DNA from: Crocinitomicaceae bacterium
GTDB taxonomy: Bacteria > Bacteroidota > Bacteroidia > Flavobacteriales_D > Crocinitomicaceae
Reading direction: 5' to 3'
Length of the DNA stretch: 64,000 bases
NCBI GenBank assembly: GCA_016719925.1
Contig: JADJYC010000009.1
Location: 93,588-157,587 of the forward strand
Shown: positions 11,150 to 21,088 of the stretch, in pieces
How the letters are laid out: the number at the start of each line of letters is the position of its first letter
Numbering within the stretch: position 1 is the stretch's first letter
The notes under the pieces: model-generated
The model's database searches: none
What the model was told of the DNA's origin: nothing
What the model saw: the letters and a program-made list of their open reading frames with translations, nothing else
Made by a program: the position numbers and the translations under genes

Positions 11150-13024
11150 TTAACGGAATTGATCTGCTTTGAGATTCAGCCATTCAAGCGTAGAATGACA
11201 AAAAATATCTTCAATCACATTTTTAGGCAAATCACTCTCTTCAATAAATTTTCCAATCTCCAGATCACCCAATGGAAATGGATAATCTGATCCAAGACAT
11301 ACTTTTTTTGATCCCTGAACTTTCAGAATGTATTTAAGCATGTCAATGTCATGGGTGATACAATCCACCCAGAATTTTCCGAGATATTCACGCGGGTTTC
11401 TTTTATTATCGATAGCAACCAAATCAGGCCGGCAATTGAATCCATGTTCTAATCTTCCGATGGTTGGAATAAATGAACCACCGGCGTGAGAAAGTAAAAC
11501 ACGCAGATTGGGTAATCTTTCCAAAACACCTCCAAAAATTAAAGATGCCATGGCACGTGCTGTTTCAGCAGGCATACCAACAAGCCAGGGCAGCCAGTAT
11601 TTCTCCATACTTTTTTCACCCATCATTTCCCACGGATGAATCATAATGGCCATGCCTAACTTTTCAGCTTCTTCAAAAATCGGATAGAATTGCGGGTCAC
11701 TTAAATTTTTGTCATTGATGTTGGAACCAATTTGAATCCCCGGCATTTTTAATTCATTTTTCAAACGTCTTAATTCCTGAATGGCAAGTTCTGTATCCTG
11801 CATGGGAAGTGTTCCAAGACCAATGTAGTTTTTAGGAAAACGCACTGTTAAATCTGCAATGTGATCATTCAGAAAACGGCTTAATTCCAAAGTATCTTTA
11901 GCATTAGCCCAATATGAAAACATTACCGGAATAGTACATACTACTTGTACCTGTGTATTGAATTTTGCATAATCCGGAATGCGCATATTCTCATCCCAGC
12001 AGTTTTCTTCAATTCTTCTGAAAAATTTATGTCCCTTCATCATGTCTGCAAAGCCGGGTTTGTCTGCTTGTTTGAGCCAGATGAAATCGCCATATCCGAA
12101 TTTTTCCGTCCAGTTTGGCATGGATGGCGGAAGGATATGTGTATGCATGTCTATTTTCAGCATAATTTCTTTTTTTCTGAGTTTGATGAATTGTTTCATT
12201 TTTTCGTTTTCAATCACTACGGATAAATTATAGTGCGCAATTTTCCACGTACCGTTTTCTTTTACCAGCACTCCTGAGCCACGGCATTCTTCCATTTGAG
12301 TATCTAATGATTCTTCAAACCAGGCAACATCATTCCGCTCATTCAAGTACCAGTTACGCCAGTTTGTTTTGAAATTCCACGTTGATTTTTTTTCAAAAAA
12401 GGGAACACAAAAGGTTCTGAACTCTTCTTTGGTCCAGCGCTCTGAAGGATCAGTTCCCAGAAAAATGAAATCATCTGACATAAAACTGAAATACTCTTCC
12501 AGTGAAAAAATCGCAACATCATTATGCCATTTGAGCATCAGCTGATCCAGTTCACCGGATAACGTATTCCCTCCGGCAGAAGTAGTGAATTTTGGTTTCA
12601 GGCTTCCTGAATAAAGACTGGAGATTTTATATCCGTTGGCAGTTTTTACCCAAATCACATGATCAATTCCTGAGAAAGCAAGTTTTTCTGAAATGTAAAA
12701 ATCAAAATAGACATCAACATGTGTAAGTCCTGTAGGAAGTTCAACAACTTCAATTTTAGAAAAATTTTCACGGTATTCACCTTTTCTGAACTTCGCCAGC
12801 ACCGGATTAAACTCTTTTAACGGCAATTGTTCCAATCCTTCATCTCCTAAATGATATAAAATGGCTTCGGGCAGAAAATGATCCATAAAGGCGATAGAAT
12901 CTCCATTATTCAGGTCAATCATCAGTTTCCGGGTCGTTTCATAAAAGTCAAAAGATTTGGCTGAAACAGACATGCAGACCAGTAAGAGCGTGGTTATAAC
13001 ACCTTTGAAACCATTTAACTTCAT
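11150..13024 (-). CDS. NTF2-like domains joined to ACMSD-type amidohydrolase
   Basis: One open frame of 624 residues with two parts. Residues 1-285 carry a signal peptide (MKLNGFKGVITTLLLVCMSVSA) and two segments resembling NTF2/SnoaL-like domains. Residues 287-624 start at an internal Met (ATG 12163) with MLKIDMHTHILPP, the metal-binding HxH of amidohydrolase 2 enzymes. HPWEMMGEKSMEKYWL, LSHAGGSF and LGSDYPFPLG follow, a good match to 2-amino-3-carboxymuconate-6-semialdehyde decarboxylase of the kynurenine pathway. A cytosolic decarboxylase behind a signal peptide is odd. One A fewer in the 7-A run just before ATG 12163 would end the first protein with TGA overlapping that ATG. I suspect two coupled genes merged by a sequence error. 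Confidence 0.75.
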   Translation of the reverse strand: MKLNGFKGVITTLLLVCMSVSAKSFDFYETTRKLMIDLNNGDSIAFMDHFLPEAILYHLGDEGLEQLPLKEFNPVLAKFRKGEYRENFSKIEVVELPTGLTHVDVYFDFYISEKLAFSGIDHVIWVKTANGYKISSLYSGSLKPKFTTSAGGNTLSGELDQLMLKWHNDVAIFSLEEYFSFMSDDFIFLGTDPSERWTKEEFRTFCVPFFEKKSTWNFKTNWRNWYLNERNDVAWFEESLDTQMEECRGSGVLVKENGTWKIAHYNLSVVIENEKMKQFIKLRKKEIMLKIDMHTHILPPSMPNWTEKFGYGDFIWLKQADKPGFADMMKGHKFFRRIEENCWDENMRIPDYAKFNTQVQVVCTIPVMFSYWANAKDTLELSRFLNDHIADLTVRFPKNYIGLGTLPMQDTELAIQELRRLKNELKMPGIQIGSNINDKNLSDPQFYPIFEEAEKLGMAIMIHPWEMMGEKSMEKYWLPWLVGMPAETARAMASLIFGGVLERLPNLRVLLSHAGGSFIPTIGRLEHGFNCRPDLVAIDNKRNPREYLGKFWVDCITHDIDMLKYILKVQGSKKVCLGSDYPFPLGDLEIGKFIEESDLPKNVIEDIFCHSTLEWLNLKADQFR

Positions 13025-13100
13025 ATTTTACCAATTATCCAGCACGCTAAAATAATTAAGAAACATCTCTTATTTTTGCCTTTCATTAAAAAAAGAAGCA

Positions 13101-14594
13101 ATGAAATTAAAAGCTTGGATTTCAGCCGGACTTATTTCAATCTCTGTTTTGAGTTTTTCTCAGGACCGCAAGAAGATTGATTTTGTAGAGTACGATCTGC
13201 CAAATGGTTTGCATGTTATTTTACATGAGGATCATTCTACACCTATTGTTGCAGTAACTATCATGTACCATGTAGGTTCAAAAAATGAACAATCTAACCG
13301 AACCGGTTTTGCGCATTTCTTTGAGCATTTAATGTTTGAAGGCACTCAATACATCGATCGTCATCAGTTTGATAAATATGTTGAAGGTGCTGGAGGAACG
13401 CTGAACGCCAATACTACTCAGGACAGAACTTTTTATTACGAATTGCTTCCTTCTAACCAGCTTGAACTAGGTATTTGGCTGGAGTCAGAGCGTTTATTGC
13501 ATGCCAAAGTGGAAAACATCGGTATTGAGACACAACGTGAGGTTGTAAAAGAAGAAAAAAGACAGCGCGTGGATAACCAGCCCTATGGTTCACTGATGTA
13601 TGAATTGTTCAGAAGAGCTTTCAAAGATCACCCGTACAAATGGCAGCCAATCGGAAGTATGGAAGATCTGGATGCAGCTGAAGAAGCTGATTATGTAAAT
13701 TTTTACCGTACATTTTATGTGCCTCACAATGCTACACTTTCAATTGCAGGTGATTTGAATATCGAGCAAACCAAAAAATGGATTGCCGGATATTTTGGTT
13801 CAATTCCGAATGGAGAAAAATTAGATGTTTACCGTGATAGAGAATTTCTTTCTTTAGAACAGTTTCAGGCAAAATATGGTCCGCAGCTGGGTGGCGGAAT
13901 TGAAGCTTCAAAAAACTTTCTGGGAGATTATCATAATTTTACAACGGAAGAATTTGTAAAAAAATATTTCTCAAAAACATCTGAAACCTGGAAACCAATT
14001 CCAACTCCAACAGTCAAAGAAGGATTACTGAAAGCTGAAATCAGAGACACTATTTATGATAACATTCAGCTGCCGGCAATTGCCATTGCATACCGCACAC
14101 CTGAATTAAATCATGCTGACCACTATGCTGTTGAAATGTTGTCGATGATTCTTTCACAGGGAAACAGTTCACGTCTGAACAAAAATCTGGTGGAAAAAGA
14201 AAAAGCGTTATTTGCACTTTCATTCCCTTATCCATTAGAAGATCCGGGACTGGCAATTATGCTTGCCATGCCGGTAATGGGTGGTGATATGAAAGAACTT
14301 GAACTGGCTGTAGATAATGAAATTTCAAAACTTCAGACTGAATTGATTTCAGATGAAGAATTTGAAAAACTCCGCAACATGATTGAAAGTGATTTTATCA
14401 TGGGAAATTCATCTATGGCTGGAATTGCTGAGTCACTGGCAGATTATTATGTGTATAAGCACAGTACCAATCTGATCAATACTGAAATTGACAAATACAT
14501 GGCTGTAACCAAAGAAGACATTAAACGTGTTGCTAACACATATTTTATCCAGTCAAACCGGGTGATTTTATATTATTTACCAAAAGAAGGTTAA
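13101..14594 (+). CDS. M16 family zinc peptidase, catalytic subunit
   Basis: Predicted periplasmic or exported pitrilysin-type peptidase of 497 residues. A signal peptide ends near residue 20 (LISISVLSFSQ). The inverted zinc motif HxxEH is present as HFFEH (His72, Glu75, His76), and the downstream acidic segment ETQREVVKEEKRQ contains the expected third ligand. The family role is degradation of peptides. A TATTTTTG box at 13071-13078 is a candidate -7 promoter element. The following gene, 26 bases on, encodes an M16 protein without the zinc motif. Catalytic plus inactive M16 pairs are a known arrangement, so the two products probably form a heterodimer. The frame is intact. Confidence 0.88.
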   Translation: MKLKAWISAGLISISVLSFSQDRKKIDFVEYDLPNGLHVILHEDHSTPIVAVTIMYHVGSKNEQSNRTGFAHFFEHLMFEGTQYIDRHQFDKYVEGAGGTLNANTTQDRTFYYELLPSNQLELGIWLESERLLHAKVENIGIETQREVVKEEKRQRVDNQPYGSLMYELFRRAFKDHPYKWQPIGSMEDLDAAEEADYVNFYRTFYVPHNATLSIAGDLNIEQTKKWIAGYFGSIPNGEKLDVYRDREFLSLEQFQAKYGPQLGGGIEASKNFLGDYHNFTTEEFVKKYFSKTSETWKPIPTPTVKEGLLKAEIRDTIYDNIQLPAIAIAYRTPELNHADHYAVEMLSMILSQGNSSRLNKNLVEKEKALFALSFPYPLEDPGLAIMLAMPVMGGDMKELELAVDNEISKLQTELISDEEFEKLRNMIESDFIMGNSSMAGIAESLADYYVYKHSTNLINTEIDKYMAVTKEDIKRVANTYFIQSNRVILYYLPKEG

Positions 14595-14620
14595 GCCGGA
14601 TTTTTTTAAAAAGCTTTTAT

Positions 14621-16753
14621 ATGAAAAAAATAATTTCAATTCTTGTTCTTGCGCTGATAGCGTTCACAGGATATACACAAATTGATCGTTCCAAAGCGCC
14701 GCAGCCGCAGCCAAATCCGGAAATTAAAATCAGTATTCCGGATGCCATCACGTTTGATAATGGCATGAAGGTGATTGTTGTAGAAAATCACAAACTTCCT
14801 AAAGTTTCTTTCAGATTGTATTTAGATTATCCAACTTATGCTGAAGGGGATAAAGCAGGTGCTGCCGGAATCTTTTCTGAATTACTTGGTTGCGGAACTA
14901 CCTCGATGAGCAAAGATGATTTCGATAAAAAAATCGATTATATCGGTGCTTCTGTTTTTCCAAACTCAAGAGGATTTTTTGCAACGTCATTGAAAAAACA
15001 TACACCTCAGTTACTTGCCTTTGTCAGTGACATGGTCTTGAATCCTGCTTTTGCCACAAGAAGATTTTGACCGTTTGAAACAACAGTCTTTGACAAACCT
15101 ATCAACGCTTCCAACGGATGCTGATGCTATTTCAGGAATTGTGAGCGGAATTGCCAATTATGGAAAAGCGCATCCTTACGGTGAAGTAACATCTGAAACA
15201 ACGGTAAACAATATCACACTGCAGGACATGAGAGATTTCTACGCGAAATATTTTATTCCGAATTACGCATATCTGGTTATTGTTGGTGATATCACACAGC
15301 AGGAGGCTAAAGAATACGTGACAAAATATTTTTCCGGCTGGAAAAAAGGAAGTGAATTAAAAGAGCCGGTTTATACCTTGCCTGAAAATCATGGAAACAC
15401 TGTTTATTTCGTTGATAAACCGGGAGCAGTTCAGAGTGTTATCGATATTTCACATAACGTAGTATTGAAGCCTGGTCACCCGGATGAAATTCCTTTGAAA
15501 ATACTCAACGGTATTTTAGGTGGCGGAAGTTTTTCTGCAAGATTAATGGCTAACCTTCGTGAAGACAAAGCATACACGTATGGTTGTTATTCTTCTATTT
15601 ATTCAGATGAAATTATTGGAGGATTTTCTGCCGGCGGAAGTTTCAGAAATGAAGTGACTGACAGTGCCGTTACGCAAATCATGTATGAGATTGACAGAAT
15701 TTCAAAAAACATGGTGACTGATGAAGAACTGAAATTAGTAAAGAGTTCGATGACCGGAGCTTTTGCTCGTTCTTTAGAAAGTTCTGAAACAGTTGCTCAG
15801 TTTGCTTTGAACACCATTCGTTATAATTTGCCTAAAGATTATTATTCAACGTATCTGGTGAAATTGGAGCAGGTAACAAAAGAAGATTTGCTGCGGGTTG
15901 CCGGTTTGTATCTGAAACCCTCTAACCTGAATATTGTTGTTGTAGGTAATCAGGAAATTGCTGAAAAACTAAAGGTATTTGACGCAAGTAATGCAGTTCA
16001 CTATAAAGATTATTACGGAAATGACAAAGCACAATTAAAAGCAGTTGCTTCAGGTGTGACACTTGAAACCGTTTTAAATAATTATATGTTCAAGGCATTT
16101 ATGGTGAATGATAAAGTTGCGTTTGATGCTAAACTTTCAAAGCTGGGAATGATCCAAACCAGCTATAAAGCTGAAATGCCTGAAATGGGAGCAACACTTT
16201 ATATGACAACCTGGGAAGGTAAACCAAACAAATCAGCCATGATTACAAAAATTGAGGCACCGGGAATGAATGCAGTTGCGCAGAAAGAATATTTTAACGG
16301 AACTGCCGGTGGAACATTTGCCATGGGTGCTGGTTCTACCAAATATGAAGGTGATGAACTAACCGCAAAATGAAACCTTCTTTTCCTTTTTCTCAGATGT
16401 ATTATCTGACGGATGCTTCACTGAAAGTTGAACTTTTGGGAATTGATGAGATTGAAGGTAAAGAATACTACAAGGTGAAAGTTCAGGAAGTTTCCAATCC
16501 AGATGAATTTTCTTATGAATTCTATTCGGTAGAAAGCGGTATGCTGGAGAAAAAGGAAACATTCAGTAAAGGTGAAGGAGATGAAGTATTTAGTGTGCTG
16601 ATTAATTTTTCAGATTTCAAAGACATGGGCAAAGGATATTATTTCCCGCACATGATGCAGATGAACACACAAGGTCAGGTAATTAATTTTGCTGTGACAT
16701 CTATCGTTGTGAAGAAAAAAGCTAAAGCAAAGGCATTTGAAGGGGAATTTTAA
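14621..16753 (+). CDS. M16 family peptidase-like, non-catalytic partner
   Basis: Partner of the preceding M16 peptidase, about 710 residues with a signal peptide (MKKIISILVLALIAFTGYTQ). At the position of HxxEH it reads AGAAGIFSELLG, so both zinc ligands are missing; this is typical of the non-catalytic half of M16 pairs. A second M16 domain (NYAYLVIVGD, GGGSFSARLMANLREDKAYT) and a C-terminal extension of about 200 residues follow. The frame breaks twice. One break near 15050 joins LNPAF to PQEDFDRLKQQ. The other, at 16370, is a missing A in an A run and joins GDELTA to MKPSFPFSQ. It is followed by a strong terminator, so the pair forms a two-gene operon. Confidence 0.82.
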
Positions 16754-16778
16754 TTTGAGCAAAATTTAAAATCTTCAG

Positions 16779-16812
16779 GCCGGCTTCAATAAATTTGGAG
16801 CCGGCTTTTTTT
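16779..16812 (+). terminator. Rho-independent terminator
   Basis: A GC-rich stem of 9 bp (16779-16787 with 16797-16805) is followed by seven T residues. It closes the M16 peptidase pair. Confidence 0.88.
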
Positions 16813-16825
16813 ATATCTTTCACAT

Positions 16826-17200
16826 ATGAAATTTACTGCACTGATATTTATTGTTGCTCTGCACTCATGTGCTGTCAAACCCGTTCTGGAAGAAAATAAA
16901 ACAGAAACCATGGATCACGTCACACCAAAAAAAGTGGAAGCAAAAGTCATTTATGTTCCATTTGTGAATAAAGCCGGAAAAGAAATTGAAGGCGCCGGAG
17001 ATTTATTTCTCGTTTATGACGGGCAGGAATGGTTTATCAAATTTTCTGCAGGCAATGTCATGCGTGAAGAGGTAGAGAAATTAATTGATCAAACGGCCAG
17101 ATTCTCACTTTCAGAACAGGAAGGTTTATGGGATACCGATAATCCTGAAGTGCAGAGCAGAGTAGGGAAGTATGTGGTTTTATTTGAAATTATTCCCTGA
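16826..17200 (+). CDS. Small hypothetical lipoprotein
   Basis: Lipoprotein of 124 residues. The signal is MKFTALIFIVALHSC, with the modified Cys at residue 15. The mature part is short and hydrophilic, with LVYDGQEWFIKFSAGNVMREEVE; I recognise no family. It starts 14 bases after the terminator of the M16 pair, so it probably has its own promoter in or around that hairpin. The frame is intact. Confidence 0.7.
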   Translation: MKFTALIFIVALHSCAVKPVLEENKTETMDHVTPKKVEAKVIYVPFVNKAGKEIEGAGDLFLVYDGQEWFIKFSAGNVMREEVEKLIDQTARFSLSEQEGLWDTDNPEVQSRVGKYVVLFEIIP

Positions 17201-17258
17201 TCTTATTTCGTTCATTCTTTGTTAACATATCGCTAACCGGTCTTTTTTCTTTTTTTAG

Positions 17259-17266
17259 TAATTTTG
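17259..17266 (+). promoter_or_regulatory. Candidate -7 promoter element (TAnnTTTG)
   Basis: TAATTTTG matches the Bacteroidota -7 consensus. It lies in the 195-base gap before the lamin-tail gene and would give a leader of about 125 bases. I found no clear TTG at the expected upstream spacing, so support is weak. Confidence 0.3.
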
Positions 17267-17395
17267 GATGATTCAATTGAAACTGAACAGAATACGGTTT
17301 TAATTATTCAGGTTAAGTGAACATCCTACAAGAGTCTCCTAAATTAGCTGGAGGTATTCCGAAACCACTTAATACTCAAAAAGAGATACAGAACA

Positions 17396-19447
17396 ATGAA
17401 ACTGTTTGTCAGTTTGTGGTATAGAGGTTTACTTTTCCTTTCTGTTTATTGGATTGGGAATCAGTATACCCATGCTCAATTAATTATCTCTCAATATTAT
17501 GAAGGAGCTAGTAACGACAAGTGTATCGAAATTTATAACACAACAAGCTCTGCTATTAATCTTACAGGGTATAATATCAAAATATACTCCAACGGTTCAA
17601 CATCGGCTACAACAATAAATTTATCTGGCACTATAAATGCATGTGCAACATTTGTTATATGTAATAGTAGTTATAATTCAGGAACTGTTGGATATACAGC
17701 AAACCAGACTTCTGGATCACTTTCTCACAACGGAGATGATGCTATTGGACTGTATAACGGAACCACTTTGCTGGATCTGATAGGTGATATCGGATGTGAT
17801 CCGGGAACAGAATGGACGGGTGTTTCGCCGGGGACTGAAGATGGTAATTTTGTTAGAAATGCCGGATATTGTGGAGGAATCACTGCTGATCCAACTGGAG
17901 CTTGTGGTGTCGGATCATTTACTTCTTTCACTTCTGCTAATTGGACATCTTTTCCTTTAAGTGCAGGAACGGATTTAGGCTCTCATACTTCATCTTGTTG
18001 TGGTTGCTCTGGTCCGGTGGGACAACCAACTACAGAAACAACAGCTGATTCTTCAACGCCGTCATGCACATATGCTACCATCAGCTGGACAGCAAGTACA
18101 ACCGCAGACAATGTGATCGTGGTAGTTTCAACCGGTGCAATTGGTTCAACACCAACAGATGGAACGGCTTATACCGCCAATGCAAATTACGGTAGCGGAG
18201 AAACAATTGGTGCAAATCAATATGTGGTTTACAATGGTTCCGGAACATCCGTAATCGTGACTGGTTTAACTCCCGGTACAACTTATAACTACGCCATTTT
18301 TGGTTATGATGGCGTTGCTGCTGATTGTGAAGAAAATTATCTGACCGGTGGAAATTTTGGATCGTTTACTACATTATCCGCCTGTGATGATGCTCAAATA
18401 ACATCACTGATAGTTAATTCATGTAACGGCGTTGCTGAAGGAACAGATGAGTTAATTATTATTCAAAACGGTTCAGAGCCGGTTGATATTGATGATATGC
18501 TTCTGGAACTGCCAAACTCTGACTGGTGCAATAGCGGTTGTGGTTCAAATACGCTGGTGAATAATCCAACCTATGTTTCTGATTTGAACACCCAGGCCGG
18601 ATGCAGCCCTGATTTATTTGTTTACTCAAACCCCATTCCAGCCGGTGCAACGATCATGATTTTCACCGGTGATCCTCCTTCAACTGTTTTGGATTATTCT
18701 TCTAATTGCGGTGCTCCGGGTGCGCCCATCTATGTCATCTTTATGAATAATTCAAGCACCACTGGTAATTTTTTAAATGATGGCGCAGCAACAAAAATAA
18801 TTGAAATAGATTTTGGCAATGGTCAGACAGACAGCGTTGCATACTATGCGGATGATGTAGATCAGAATGACGGCGGATCTGTCAATTATGATGATGCCGG
18901 TAATCCGACCTATTATACTTCAACTAATTGCGTTTATCCTTTATCTGCCAGACTTGCTTATTTCACAGCTGAATTATCTGACAAAGATGTTTCCCTGAAC
19001 TGGGCAACTTTTTCATATGATGAAATGGAATCATTTTTCATTCAGCGTTCTTATACCGGTGAAGATTTTCAATCCATTGGTGAAATACCTGTAAACGGAA
19101 ATTCAGATCAGTTTGAAAAATTTAAATGGACAGATAAAAATATTCCTGATCAATCTCTTTTGTATTATCGTATCGGAATGAAATCATATGATCAGTCCTG
19201 GAATTATTCTGAAGTCAGAGTTGTTCATTCTCAATCTGATTTGATTCGTTATTATCAAAACCAAATCATTTTTATAATCGATCCTTTGGAATTGATTTCA
19301 GGTGAAGTTTTTATTTATTCAGTCAATGGGGAATTGATCCAAACCGCTGACCTGAATGAGTCCCTGACACTTCCGTTTCATCACAAAGGAGTTTATTTTG
19401 TATCTGTTCCCGCTAAAAACCTGGTTGTAAAATTGGTCTGCTTCTGA
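17396..19447 (+). CDS. Lamin-tail-domain protein with T9SS-type C-terminus
   Basis: Large secreted protein of 683 residues. After a signal peptide ending near THAQ, residues about 28-165 (LIISQYYEGASNDKCIEIYN, HNGDDAIGLYNGTTLLDLIG) form a lamin tail domain, common in exported nucleases and surface proteins of Bacteroidota. A fibronectin-III-like segment follows (SWTASTTADNVIVV, VTGLTPGTTYNYAIFGYDG), then a second LTD-like segment (ITSLIVNSCNG, DELIIIQNG). The last 170 residues (LSARLAYFTAELSDKDVSLNWAT, then a compact beta-rich end) match the tail of T9SS cargo. There is no catalytic motif. It is probably an adhesin or cell-surface scaffold, but this is inference. Confidence 0.82.
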   Translation: MKLFVSLWYRGLLFLSVYWIGNQYTHAQLIISQYYEGASNDKCIEIYNTTSSAINLTGYNIKIYSNGSTSATTINLSGTINACATFVICNSSYNSGTVGYTANQTSGSLSHNGDDAIGLYNGTTLLDLIGDIGCDPGTEWTGVSPGTEDGNFVRNAGYCGGITADPTGACGVGSFTSFTSANWTSFPLSAGTDLGSHTSSCCGCSGPVGQPTTETTADSSTPSCTYATISWTASTTADNVIVVVSTGAIGSTPTDGTAYTANANYGSGETIGANQYVVYNGSGTSVIVTGLTPGTTYNYAIFGYDGVAADCEENYLTGGNFGSFTTLSACDDAQITSLIVNSCNGVAEGTDELIIIQNGSEPVDIDDMLLELPNSDWCNSGCGSNTLVNNPTYVSDLNTQAGCSPDLFVYSNPIPAGATIMIFTGDPPSTVLDYSSNCGAPGAPIYVIFMNNSSTTGNFLNDGAATKIIEIDFGNGQTDSVAYYADDVDQNDGGSVNYDDAGNPTYYTSTNCVYPLSARLAYFTAELSDKDVSLNWATFSYDEMESFFIQRSYTGEDFQSIGEIPVNGNSDQFEKFKWTDKNIPDQSLLYYRIGMKSYDQSWNYSEVRVVHSQSDLIRYYQNQIIFIIDPLELISGEVFIYSVNGELIQTADLNESLTLPFHHKGVYFVSVPAKNLVVKLVCF

Positions 19448-19522
19448 GGTTTTTCAACAAGTTATCATCAATATTTCTGTTTAAAAGTTAAAATCTTCAA
19501 ACACTGGTCTGGCCCTCATCAA

Positions 19523-21088
19523 ATGGCTATATTTGTGGAAATGGAAGAAAATAAACCCATAAAACCCATAAACAGACGTACACTTCTTACTCAGACAGTT
19601 CAGGCTGTTTCTGAAATGGGTAAATTACCTCCGCAGGCTGTTGATATTGAAGAGGCTGTGCTGGGAGCCATGCTGCTTGAAAAAAATGCGGTGAATGATG
19701 CCATTGATATTCTTCAGCCGGAAAGTTTTTATAAAATAGAACACCAGAAAATTTTTGCTGTAATTCTTGATCTATTCGCAAGCTCTGAAAATATTGACAT
19801 ACTCAGTGTGACTGAAAAACTCAGGAAAAAAGGAGAACTTCAGCTGGTTGGCGGACCCGGATACATTGCCCGTCTGACAAATAAAATTGCGTCTGCAGCA
19901 CACGTTGAATATCACGCCAGAATAATTTCTGAAAAATTTATTTTGCGTTCATTGATTGAAGTTTCATCACATGTAATTAAAAATTCATACGATGAAACAC
20001 AAGATGTTTTTAACGTTTTGTCTGAAGCTGAAAGTGGACTGTTCCGCATAGCTGAAGGCAACCTGAAAAAAAGTTATCAGAACGTAAAAGATCTTGTGAG
20101 TCAGGCGGTCACTGAAATTGAAAAGGCAAGCGAAAACAAAGATGGTGTAAGTGGAGTTCCTTCCGGATTTACAGATTTGGACCGAATTACTTCCGGCTGG
20201 CAGCGTTCAGATATGATTGTACTGGCTGCCCGTCCCGGTATGGGAAAAACAGCTTTTGTACTTTCAATGGCGCGCAATACCGCCGTTCAGTTTAATCAGG
20301 GTGTTGCTATTTTTCGCTGGAGATGTCAAGCGTTCAGTTAGTGAAACGTTTCATGGCAATGGAAACCGGAATTGCGTCTGAAAAATTGCGTAAAGGTTTT
20401 TCTGGTAAAGAAGACTGGGATCAGTTACACTCAAGAATCAGCGCTTTGACAGAAGCTCCTATTTTTATTGATGATACACCTGCATTATCCATTTTCGAAC
20501 TCCGCGCAAAATGCCGCCGGATGAAAATGCAGCATGATATACAGCTGGTGATTATCGATTATTTACAGTTGATGTCTGCCGGAACAAAAAGGTGGTAACC
20601 GTGAACAGGAAATTTCTACTATTTCACGCTCCATCAAAGAAATTGCAAAAGAGTTAAATGTGCCTATCATTGCACTTTCTCAGCTGAGCCGTTCTGTTGA
20701 AACCAGAGGCGGAGACAAACGTCCGTTGCTTTCAGATTTGCGTGAATCAGGTGCCATTGAGCAGGATGCTGACATGGTTTGTTTTATCTATCGTCCGGAA
20801 TATTACGGACTGATTGAAGATGAAAATGGAATGCCGACAGAAGGAGTTGGCGAGATTATTGTAGCTAAACACCGGAACGGATCATTGGATACTGTCCGCT
20901 TAAAATTTATCAAGGAATTAACTAAATTTGATAACCTTGATTCATTTGATGCAGGACCGTACGGCGGTTTTAAAGCCAACAAGACATTTGATAAAGGCAA
21001 TAATTCCGCAACCATTACCGTTAGCAGTAAAATGAATGAAGAGGACGATGATTTCCTGAATAATTCAAACGATGAAGCACCTTTTTAA
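19523..21088 (+). CDS. dnaB: Replicative DNA helicase DnaB, frame broken twice
   Basis: Hexameric helicase that unwinds DNA at the replication fork; about 520 residues. The N-terminal domain (VDIEEAVLGAMLLEKNAV) is followed by the RecA-like ATPase with Walker A ARPGMGKTAF, IIDYLQLMS (Walker B region), LSQLSRSVETRGG and LSDLRESGAIEQDADM. Two homopolymer errors break it: one missing T near 20315 (restoring IFSLEMSSVQLVKRF) and one extra A near 20590 (restoring AGTKGGNREQEIS). An essential gene cannot be doubly dead unless another copy exists, so I read these as sequence errors. A TATATTTG box at 19528-19535 sits 5 bases before ATG 19541, so the true start is probably 19541, perhaps leaderless. 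Confidence 0.93.

Noticed and set aside
17201..17395. Riboswitch in the leader of the lamin-tail gene
   Set aside because: A CTCC/GGAG hairpin is possible near 17330-17350 but no known aptamer pattern is visible.
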